Source: Bordetella parapertussis
GTDB lineage: Bacteria > Pseudomonadota > Gammaproteobacteria > Burkholderiales > Burkholderiaceae_C
DNA length: 22,063 nucleotides
Direction of reading: 5' to 3'
NCBI GenBank assembly: GCA_945878065.1
Contig: CAMDXA010000032.1
Location: 1-22,063 of the forward strand
The translations under genes were made by a program, and so were the position numbers. The notes beneath the pieces were generated by a model. It was not told where the DNA came from. It was given only the letters and a program-made list of their open reading frames with translations, and did not search any database. Below, one piece after another: positions 15,729 to 22,063 of the stretch. How positions within the stretch are numbered: the stretch's first letter is position 1; each line of letters opens with the position of its first letter.

Positions 15729-15751
15729 TTAATTAGAACCTGACCCCAATT
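15729..15751 (-). repeat. Repeat-like sequence forming the 3' end of the DsbD-family gene
   Basis: On the minus strand this reads GGGGTCAGGTTCTAATTAA within an AATT-flanked block and spans the last codons and stop of the DsbD-family gene. I recall similar GGGGTCAGGT-type sequences flanking dispersed repeats and REP-associated transposases in proteobacteria, but this could not be checked. It marks one edge of the repeat-rich gap. Confidence 0.35.
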
Positions 15752-17885
15752 TTTCCGGCAAATCTGCCAATGCCTTGAGCACAGCGTCCGGGGTAAGTAA
15801 CTCCGACAACACTTGTGGCGGCTTGCCAGGCACATGCAGCACATACACCGGCACCCCGCTGCGACCCAAGGCGGCCAAGGCCTGACTGATTGCCGGGTCC
15901 TGGCGCGTCCAATCCGCTTGCAACAACAACACGTTGCGATCCGCAAATGCCTTTAACACCCGGGGATCACGCAAAGTGGTTTGCTTGTTCACCTGACAAG
16001 TCACGCACCAAGCAGCGGTAAAGTCCACAAATACCGCTTGATTTTGTTGCAGGGCCGCGTTCACACGCTCGCTTGACCAAGCTTGCCAATTGCCCTCAGC
16101 CGTTGTTTGTGCTTCTGGTGCAGGCGCGTTGCGCCACACCGGTGAAGCCAGCCACAACAAAGCGCACAAGCACGCAATGAAAACCGCACGTACCCATTGA
16201 CCGGCTGGTTTGGCCAAGCCCAGCGACCAGACCATGCCGCCCGCCAGAACCAAGGCAGCCAGCAGCAGCGCTGCCGCTTCTTCTCCGGCTTGCTTGGAAA
16301 ACACCCACAGCAACCAAACCACGGTCAGCAACATCGGGAAAGCCAGGGTCTGGCGCAGCACCTGCATCCATGCGCCTGGCTTGGGCAGCCATGCAGCAGT
16401 GGCGGGTAGCCAGGCACTCATCGTGAATGGCAATGCCAAACCGGTGCCCAAGCTCAAAAAGATCAGTAAACCTTGCCAAGCCGGCAGGGTGAAAGCCACC
16501 CCCACCGATGCGCCCATGAACGGCGCGGTGCAAGGCGCCGCCACGAGCACCGCCAGCACACCGGACAAAAACGCATCCACTACCGGGTGGCGGGCCATGT
16601 GAGCGGCCAGACCACCGCCCCAATTGCCGCGCCATTCCAGCAAGCCCCACAAATTCAACGCAATCAATGTGAACAACAGCGCCAGGCCTGCCACCAACCC
16701 GGGCGACTGCAATTGAAAGCCCCAACCCAATTGGCTGCCTGCCGCCCGCAAGCCCATGACCAGGAGCGCCAGCGCCAGCATGCTGACCAGCACGCCCAGC
16801 CCGTAGGCAGTGCCAATCGCTTTGCGCTGCAAAGGCGTCAATGAAGATTTGGTCAGCGACAAGACTTTGATGGCAAGAACCGGCAATACGCAAGGCATGA
16901 GGTTGAGTAGCAAGCCGCCCACCAACGCCCCCAGCAAACTGCTGAGTAAGCCAGGCCAGGATGCAGCTGCCGTGGTGCTGATTGTTGGTGCCGGAGTTGG
17001 CTGTGGGGCAGCGACAGTGTCTTTGGGCCAATCGCCTTGAACCAGCAGAGTGACCTGCCATGCCCGCGCTGGTGTGGTGCTGTCATCTACCAGCAGCAAA
17101 TCCATGTCTTTGGGTTCAGTGCTGCGCATATTGTGCAAAGCAGCGCGCAACTGCCACACATCGTTCTGCCATTCACCGCCACCGTTGATGCCCAATCCGC
17201 TGGCCAGCACCTCTGGGGTGTAGGCGAAAGCCTTTAGTGGCTTGCCTTGTAGATCGGTGGGCAAACCTTGTATGCGCAGCGCCAATGCATTGGCGTCAAA
17301 CGACATGGTTTGTTTGGATGGTGACAGGCCTGCCGGTTGCACCGCCAACAATTGTTCGAAGGCGTTGGCATGCTCAGCCACACTGGAGGCAACAGGAAGT
17401 TTCAATGCGAACTGCCCAGACTGCGGAATGCATTCTACTTTGCAGACCAACCAGTCTGCTTGCAGCCGAATGTCGATTTCATGCCCAGTGATTGAACCAG
17501 TGACTTTGAACGGCACGGCCAGCAGCACACGGCCCTCAAAGCCATGGTTCACCATGTTGCCCACGGGAATCATTTGTGGCGTGGGCCAAAGGGTGTTGCC
17601 AGCCTTCATGCCTGCGGGAAGTTGCCACTGCAATTGCGTGGCCAAGCCGCTGTCGCCCGGGTTGCGCCAGTAGGTATGCCAACCGGGTTGGTGTTGCAAT
17701 TGCAAGCCTAACCACAGTGGCTGACCGGCTTGCACCCCTTGTGGCGCATAAGCCAGAAGTTCAGCGCGAACCTGCGCAGTTTGTACAACAGCGCTTGGGG
17801 CAATTTGCGACAGTGCAACGCCTTGGCCGAGCAACAACGAAACAACGACACAAGATTTCTTAAAAAACGACTTGAATGAGGACAT
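15729..17885 (-). CDS. Protein-disulfide reductase, DsbD/ScsB family
   Basis: The 718-residue protein moves reducing power from cytoplasmic thioredoxin to the periplasm. A signal peptide (about residues 1-27, ending VALSQ) leads to an N-terminal periplasmic domain with the redox pair Cys148-Cys152 (CKVEC). The membrane domain has about eight hydrophobic segments with the two key cysteines in MPCVLP (Cys332) and APCTAPF (Cys452). The C-terminal thioredoxin domain carries WCVTC (Cys627, Cys630). All six redox cysteines are present. The CKVEC pair and layout resemble ScsB-like members more than E. coli DsbD. Other possible starts are 17894 (ATG) and 17903 (TTG). The last residues, KLGSGSN, are encoded by a repeat-like sequence, so the original C-terminus may have been altered. 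It is divergent from the creatininase gene, with only 27 bases between starts. Confidence 0.9.
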   Translation of the reverse strand: MSSFKSFFKKSCVVVSLLLGQGVALSQIAPSAVVQTAQVRAELLAYAPQGVQAGQPLWLGLQLQHQPGWHTYWRNPGDSGLATQLQWQLPAGMKAGNTLWPTPQMIPVGNMVNHGFEGRVLLAVPFKVTGSITGHEIDIRLQADWLVCKVECIPQSGQFALKLPVASSVAEHANAFEQLLAVQPAGLSPSKQTMSFDANALALRIQGLPTDLQGKPLKAFAYTPEVLASGLGINGGGEWQNDVWQLRAALHNMRSTEPKDMDLLLVDDSTTPARAWQVTLLVQGDWPKDTVAAPQPTPAPTISTTAAASWPGLLSSLLGALVGGLLLNLMPCVLPVLAIKVLSLTKSSLTPLQRKAIGTAYGLGVLVSMLALALLVMGLRAAGSQLGWGFQLQSPGLVAGLALLFTLIALNLWGLLEWRGNWGGGLAAHMARHPVVDAFLSGVLAVLVAAPCTAPFMGASVGVAFTLPAWQGLLIFLSLGTGLALPFTMSAWLPATAAWLPKPGAWMQVLRQTLAFPMLLTVVWLLWVFSKQAGEEAAALLLAALVLAGGMVWSLGLAKPAGQWVRAVFIACLCALLWLASPVWRNAPAPEAQTTAEGNWQAWSSERVNAALQQNQAVFVDFTAAWCVTCQVNKQTTLRDPRVLKAFADRNVLLLQADWTRQDPAISQALAALGRSGVPVYVLHVPGKPPQVLSELLTPDAVLKALADLPEKLGSGSN

Positions 17886-17912
17886 GCGGCCCATGTTACC
17901 CAAGCGCTTAAG

Positions 17913-18716
17913 ATGGCGTGTATGAAGGTTTTACCGCGTTACTGGGCTGATTGCGTCAGCACCGATTTTTCCGAACTCGACCCACTGCGCACGGTGGCGG
18001 TTTTGCCTTTGGGCGCGACCGAGCAGCACGGGCCGCATTTGCCGTTGTCGGTGGATACCGATTTGGTCAATGCCATGGTGGGTGCAGCGCTCACGCATTT
18101 GCAAGCAGCGGACCCGGTGTTGGTGTTGCCCACGCAATCCGTGGGCTTGAGTAGCGAGCATCTGGCTTATGACGGTACGCTCAGTCTTTCACCGGCGCAT
18201 CTCATTTCACAATGGTGCGACATCGGCGAGGGCGTGGCGCGCACCGGTATCAAAAAATTGCTGATGTTCAATGCGCATGGCGGTAACGCCGGTTTGATGG
18301 ACGTGGTCGCGCGTGAATTGCGCGGACACTGCGGCCTCACGGTTTTTTCCAGCCACTGGTACCAATTGCCGCTGGGTGCGGCATGGGACGCATTTGGCGA
18401 ACACGAACATCGCTTCGGGGTGCACGGTGGCGACATCGAAACCTCGCTGATGCTGGCGATCGCGCCGCACAAAGTGCGCATGGATGAGGCGCAGCATTTC
18501 GCGTCTGCCTCTGAAGAACGCGCCGCGCGATTTACGTTGCTGGGCGACGGTAAAAGCGCCAAACTCGGCTGGCATATGCAGGACTACAACCCGCATGGCG
18601 CGGCTGGAAACGCCGCGTTGGCGACGGCCGACAAAGGCAAGGCCTTACTGGATGCGGTCGGTGTGCAACTGGCCAAGTTGCTGCAAGAGTTGGTTCAGTT
18701 TGAGCCGCTGATTTAA
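17913..18716 (+). CDS. Creatininase-family amidohydrolase
   Basis: The 267-residue protein has the creatininase fold motifs: PLGATEQHGPHLPLSVDTD with Glu37, His39 and Asp48 at the spacing of metal ligands Glu34, His36 and Asp45 of Pseudomonas creatininase; FNAHGGN with His122; and HGGDIETS, expected to supply a further Glu ligand. Such zinc/manganese enzymes hydrolyse cyclic or linear amides; the family also includes FAPy deformylase and the mycofactocin-related MftE. No creatine pathway gene is nearby, so creatinine is not a safe substrate guess. Starts at 17913 and 17922 are both possible. The gene is divergent from the DsbD-family gene and converges on the phosphatase gene, with 85 bases between stops. 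Confidence 0.88.
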   Translation: MACMKVLPRYWADCVSTDFSELDPLRTVAVLPLGATEQHGPHLPLSVDTDLVNAMVGAALTHLQAADPVLVLPTQSVGLSSEHLAYDGTLSLSPAHLISQWCDIGEGVARTGIKKLLMFNAHGGNAGLMDVVARELRGHCGLTVFSSHWYQLPLGAAWDAFGEHEHRFGVHGGDIETSLMLAIAPHKVRMDEAQHFASASEERAARFTLLGDGKSAKLGWHMQDYNPHGAAGNAALATADKGKALLDAVGVQLAKLLQELVQFEPLI

Positions 18717-18801
18717 CAAGCTGACTGACGGACTCGGCCTGCTAAGGCTGCATAGCCGCTTGATGACTTATTTCGTTGCACCACAACCTGGGAAGACTCA
18801 C

Positions 18802-19473
18802 TCAGGTGAATGTCACCCAATCCCGGTAAGCCTCAGCGTCTAAATGGTTGAGCGTGTTGAAACTGACCAGCGTGGTGCGCTTGGGGTTGTAGACACACTC
18901 GGTGACGGCGGTATTGCGTATGCGCATGTTCATCTCAATCATGCTTTCAGGCGGCGTACCCAGCAAAGTGCCGACAGCCGTAGAGATAGGCCCGCCGCTG
19001 GACACGATCAGCACATCGCCGTTGTGGTGCTGGCGCACATGCGCCAATGCGTCGCTGATGCCTTGGACAAAATCTTTGAAAGTCGGCATGCCCGCAGGCC
19101 GGGTGCGCCCGTTCATCCACTCTTGCAAACCTTTGCGCAGCAGCCCGAAATGGTGTTTGTACAACTCGGGGGTATTAGGTTTGGCCAGCGGTTCGGGGTG
19201 TATGCAGTGAATCACCGCCTCGCTGTCGTACTCGTTCAAACCGGGCCACACCAAAGGCTGTAACTGCGTGTCTTGCAAGCCCTGTTGAATGCCTTCCCAG
19301 GTCTGGCGATGCCGTTTCAGGCTACCGGTGATGACCGCTTCAAACTTCATGCCGCGCTCGCGCCAGTACTCGCCCAAGCGCACGCTTTGTTTCTGACCTA
19401 AGGCGGACAGTTGGTCGTAATCATCCGCACCGAAAGAGGCCTGCCCGTGACGCACTACATATAAATTTCCCAT
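18802..19473 (-). CDS. Histidine phosphatase family protein lacking the second catalytic His
   Basis: The 223-residue protein begins LYVVRHGQASFG, the RHG motif with nucleophile His9. It continues with SLKRHRQT (Arg54 or Arg56 in the phosphate pocket) and NEYDSE with the acid-region Glu. The C-terminal motif, normally V-S/T-H-G-G, reads IVSSGGPIS, so Ser159 sits where the second His is expected. I recall a proteobacterial branch with a similar SGGPI form, so this may be a family trait and not a recent defect. Activity and substrate are uncertain. No ribosome binding site is obvious. The gene lies downstream of uup on the same strand with a 77-base gap. Confidence 0.87.
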   Translation of the reverse strand: MGNLYVVRHGQASFGADDYDQLSALGQKQSVRLGEYWRERGMKFEAVITGSLKRHRQTWEGIQQGLQDTQLQPLVWPGLNEYDSEAVIHCIHPEPLAKPNTPELYKHHFGLLRKGLQEWMNGRTRPAGMPTFKDFVQGISDALAHVRQHHNGDVLIVSSGGPISTAVGTLLGTPPESMIEMNMRIRNTAVTECVYNPKRTTLVSFNTLNHLDAEAYRDWVTFT

Positions 19474-19550
19474 GGGTGAGATTGTGGCGAATTAAAAGAA
19501 ACAACGTGGTCACGCCGGTGACCTTGGGCGCCATGACTGTGGGTTGTGGC

Positions 19551-21437
19551 TTAAACAGGCACCCGTTGCCCCAGCGTTTCCCAGCGTTCCATGGCCGTCA
19601 GCATTTCATCATCGATTTGCGTGATGCGTGCCGCCATATCCGCCGCTTTTTTAGGGTCGGACACATACAAACTGCCGTCCGCCAACAAGCGGTTAAGCTT
19701 GGCTTGCTCGGCTTCGAGTTGCTCGATCAAGCCGGGCAAACTGTCGTACTCGCGTTGCTCTTTGAAGCTGAGTTTTTTGGGTGCGACTGTTTTAGAAGGC
19801 GTTGCGGATGCGCTGTTTTTGGCTGCCGCTTCGGTGGTTTTCGTGGAAGCTTGTGTTTGGGCGGCCCAGGCCTTGGCGCGGTTGGATTGAGTCAACCAGT
19901 CTTGCACGCCGCCTTCGTATTCGCGCCACTTTGCGTCACCTTCAAAGGCGATGGTGCTAGTGACCACGTTGTCCAAAAAAGCGCGGTCGTGGCTGACCAG
20001 AAACACCGTGCCGTCGTAGTTTTGCAGCAGTTCTTCCAACAACTCTAGCGTGTCTATGTCCAAATCGTTGGTCGGCTCATCCAGCACCAGCACATTGGCA
20101 GGACGTGCAAACAGTCGGGCAAGCAGCAAGCGGTTGCGCTCTCCGCCGGACAAGCTGCGCACGGGAGAATTGGCGCGCGCCGGGGAGAATAAAAAATCAC
20201 CAAGATAGCTTTTGACGTGCTGGCGCTGGTTGCCGATCTCAATCCATTCACTGCCCGGGCTGATGAAATCTTCGAGCGTGGCGTTCAGGTCGAGCGCGTT
20301 GCGCATCTGGTCGAAATAAGCCACTTGCAAATTCGCGCCTTGGCGCATTTTGCCGCTGTCGGGCAGCAACTCGCCGAGTATGAGTTTCAAGAGCGTGGTT
20401 TTGCCAGCACCGTTGGGGCCGATCAAACCCACTTTGTCGCCGCGCAGCAAGGTGGCGCTGAAGCCAGCCACGATTTTTTTAGTGCCGTAGGCCAGAGATA
20501 CATCAGTTACTTCAGCAACGATTTTCCCGCTCGGCAAACCCGCATCCACACTGGCTTTGACCTGGCCCATGGTGTTGCGTCTGGCTTGTCTGGCGGAACG
20601 TAATTTTTCCAGGCGAGCAATGCGTGCCACAGAACGCGTACGCCTGGCTTCAACGCCTCTGCGCACCCAGACCTCTTCTTGCGCCAGCAGTTTGTCTGCC
20701 TTGGCCTGGGTGACGGCTTCTGCGGCAAGCTCAGCTTCTTTGGTGAGCAGGTATTGTTGAAAATTGCCTTGGTAAGAATACAAATGCCCGCGATCCAACT
20801 CGACGATACGGGTGGAAACGCGATCTAAAAAGGTGCGGTCGTGGGTGATGACCACCATGCTGCCTTTGAACTCGATCAACAGGTCTTCCAGCCATTGAAT
20901 ACTGTCCAGATCCAAGTGGTTGGTCGGTTCGTCTAACAGCAACATGTCCGGAATGGTCACCAGCGCTTGACCCAGCGCAACCCGCTTTCGCATGCCACCA
21001 GAAAGGCTTGCGATCAATGCTTCGCCGTCAAGATGTAGTCGTTGCAAAGTTTCAGTGACCCGCTGCTCCCAATTCCAACCATCTTGCAACTCGATGATGT
21101 TTTGCAAGCTATCCAAGTCACCAATGCCAGCCACGTATTGGTCGAGCACGGCTTTCAATCCAGCCAAACCTTCGCTCACAGACTCAAACACAGTGACATC
21201 CGGGTCTAAAACCGGCTCTTGGGCGACATAAGCCAAGTTGAGGTTTTGTTGCAATTGAAGCACGCCGTCATCGAGGTGTTCTTTGCCGGCCAAAATCTTC
21301 AGCAACGAAGACTTTCCTGTGCCGTTGCGGCCTATCAGGCCGATACGTTCCGAAGTTTCTATAGACAAAGAGGTGCGATCGAGCAGGGGAACGTCGCCGA
21401 ATGCCAGTTGCGCTGACTGTAAAGTGATTAAGGCCAT
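19551..21437 (-). CDS. uup: ABC-F family ATPase Uup
   Basis: The 628-residue protein has two ABC ATPase domains and no membrane segment. Domain one has GRNGTGKS (36-43), LSGGMRKR and LLLDEPTNHLDL. Domain two has GPNGAGKT, LSGGERNR and VLDEPTNDLDI. The linker carries the ABC-F signature EEVWVRRGVEARRTRSVARIARL. An Ala/Lys/Thr-rich hinge leads to a C-terminal coiled coil (KLSFKEQREYDSLPGLIEQLEAEQ), the DNA-binding domain typical of Uup. E. coli Uup binds ribosomes and branched DNA and limits precise transposon excision. ATG at 21437 matches family starts; a longer frame from 21539 lacks similarity. GATAAT lies seven bases before this ATG on minus, so a near-leaderless transcript is possible, though no good -35 accompanies it. 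Confidence 0.96.
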   Translation of the reverse strand: MALITLQSAQLAFGDVPLLDRTSLSIETSERIGLIGRNGTGKSSLLKILAGKEHLDDGVLQLQQNLNLAYVAQEPVLDPDVTVFESVSEGLAGLKAVLDQYVAGIGDLDSLQNIIELQDGWNWEQRVTETLQRLHLDGEALIASLSGGMRKRVALGQALVTIPDMLLLDEPTNHLDLDSIQWLEDLLIEFKGSMVVITHDRTFLDRVSTRIVELDRGHLYSYQGNFQQYLLTKEAELAAEAVTQAKADKLLAQEEVWVRRGVEARRTRSVARIARLEKLRSARQARRNTMGQVKASVDAGLPSGKIVAEVTDVSLAYGTKKIVAGFSATLLRGDKVGLIGPNGAGKTTLLKLILGELLPDSGKMRQGANLQVAYFDQMRNALDLNATLEDFISPGSEWIEIGNQRQHVKSYLGDFLFSPARANSPVRSLSGGERNRLLLARLFARPANVLVLDEPTNDLDIDTLELLEELLQNYDGTVFLVSHDRAFLDNVVTSTIAFEGDAKWREYEGGVQDWLTQSNRAKAWAAQTQASTKTTEAAAKNSASATPSKTVAPKKLSFKEQREYDSLPGLIEQLEAEQAKLNRLLADGSLYVSDPKKAADMAARITQIDDEMLTAMERWETLGQRVPV

Positions 21438-21723
21438 CGCTTGATTATCAGACCAGCCATACAAAGGGCGGTAAAGCCCGCAAACAACTCTGCTTTGAAA
21501 GGTCCAAAGCAAAAACAGTCGGGTATGGGCGAATTGCATGGTGAAGAAAGACTTGCCGGACCGTCAACAGCGCACTCTGTTACCCGAAAAACAGTGGCTG
21601 CGAAATTTTTTCAAAAATTTTTTTAGATCGGAAAACTCAGTATTTACAAGGGCTTAGCGATTGTTTGACCCTCGTCCAGACAAATAATTTTGTATTGCGG
21701 GCGCCAAGCCTCAAAAAGTGCGC

Positions 21724-21729
21724 TATAGT
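21724..21729 (+). promoter_or_regulatory. Candidate upstream rRNA promoter -10 element
   Basis: TATAGT matches five of six -10 positions and is followed by a GC-rich discriminator and GGGCTC, as in stringently controlled rRNA promoters. No good -35 was found at the usual distance. A similar but weaker block, with ATAG and GGG at matching places, recurs about 46 bases further on. Confidence 0.35.
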
Positions 21730-21794
21730 AGCGGGCTCAGCTTTTGAAAAGTGCTTCGAAAAAGTACTCGATAGAGCAGGGAAAACCCCAAGGT

Positions 21795-21824
21795 TTGACA
21801 GGACTTTAATAATCGTGTCATAAT
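21795..21824 (+). promoter_or_regulatory. Main rRNA operon promoter
   Basis: A perfect TTGACA (-35, 21795-21800) is followed after 18 bases by CATAAT (-10, 21819-21824), and then by GGCTCC near the expected start site. The site lies about 210 bases before the 16S start, as expected for a promoter feeding the leader. Confidence 0.8.
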
Positions 21825-21830
21825 ATTAGG

Positions 21831-22035
21831 CTCCGCTGATCGCAGTGGCAGCAGATGAGAAATCATCAGGTTCATTAACAAATTACAGCCGATAAGCGTG
21901 GGCGATTTAAGGCAATTGCCAAGGTTCTAGTAACCGAGTCGCAAGACTTAAAACGCTCATGAAGATAGAAGTGAAGTTCACTTCAATTCCGTTTTTAATG
22001 AGTGGTCTCGAAAGAGACAAAAAACTATCAAGATC
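21831..22035 (+). ncRNA. rRNA operon leader with boxA and processing stems
   Basis: The leader contains a boxA-like GGTTCATTAACA at 21869-21880 (nine of twelve bases of the E. coli form), followed by CAGCCGATAAGCGTGGGCG, a block I recognise from Comamonadaceae rRNA leaders. Hairpins follow: GAAGTG/CACTTC at 21968-21984 and GTCTC-GAAA-GAGAC at 22005-22018. CTCAT and ATGAG at 21956-21960 and 21998-22002 can close a larger stem. These serve antitermination by Nus factors and ribosomal RNA folding and processing. Confidence 0.75.
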
Positions 22036-22063
22036 GAACTATAGAGTTTGATCCTGGCTCAGA
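22036..22063 (+). rRNA. rrs: 16S ribosomal RNA, 5' end (partial)
   Basis: AGAGTTTGATCCTGGCTCAG, the universal 16S 5' sequence, begins at 22043, which equals E. coli position 8. The mature 5' end is therefore near 22036. Only about 28 bases are in the window. Confidence 0.97.

Larger units (their letters stand above)
21438..22035. other. 598-base upstream and leader region between uup and the rRNA operon
   Basis: No protein gene is supported. The left part (21438-21660) has an A/T-tract block with AAATTTTT and AAAAATTT arms at 21603-21620, possibly bent DNA. The middle holds candidate rRNA promoters, and the rest is the transcribed leader before 16S rRNA. Confidence 0.6.

Noticed and set aside
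18746..18757. GGCT-GCAT-AGCC hairpin between the creatininase and phosphatase genes
   Set aside because: Only a four-base-pair stem with no following T tract; too weak to call a terminator.
21441..21626. 61-codon plus-strand frame upstream of the rRNA promoter
   Set aside because: No ribosome binding site, low-complexity Lys/Phe end and no family likeness.

Overview
The window is a stretch of bacterial chromosome, most likely from a betaproteobacterium of the order Burkholderiales, probably Comamonadaceae-like. The grounds are the leader before the 16S rRNA at the right edge, the CCTGG form of the 16S 5' end, the hemE-priA pairing, and the character of the proteins. Genus cannot be fixed from sequence alone. 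Coding density is high. Most genes are moderately GC-rich, with one visibly AT-richer outer membrane protein gene and two long non-coding gaps.

Left part (1-4071, all on minus): the 5' end of a TRAP-transporter substrate-binding protein gene cut by the window edge, preceded by the two subunits of an indolepyruvate:ferredoxin oxidoreductase whose genes overlap by ATGA. Divergent from them are selD (selenophosphate synthesis) and a YjjJ-type HipA-like kinase with its own N-terminal winged helix. A perfect palindrome lies in the short gap before that gene. Facing these are a class II aldolase/adducin protein, a TfoX N-terminal-domain protein and a small outer membrane beta-barrel protein with a clear terminator.

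Middle (8641-15312): rep helicase (minus), an AEC-family permease (plus), priA (minus) and hemE (minus). The 327-base gap between priA and hemE holds a perfect DnaA-box match, a likely priA promoter and a hairpin.

The 416-base gap between hemE and a DsbD-family gene is the most unusual part. It holds a 69-base tandem duplication whose two copies differ almost only at third codon positions in one minus-strand frame. It also has a bulged A7/T7 hairpin and further short repeats. It abuts a repeat-like sequence that supplies the last codons of the DsbD-family gene. It looks like an inserted or decayed repeat element.

Right part: a creatininase-family amidohydrolase, a histidine-phosphatase-family protein that lacks the second catalytic His, the ABC-F ATPase uup, and then about 600 bases of promoter and leader ending in the first bases of a plus-strand 16S rRNA gene. 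Rep, PriA and Uup all have known links to stalled replication forks, though they are not arranged as an operon. No CRISPR array, tRNA, complete insertion sequence or prophage gene was seen.
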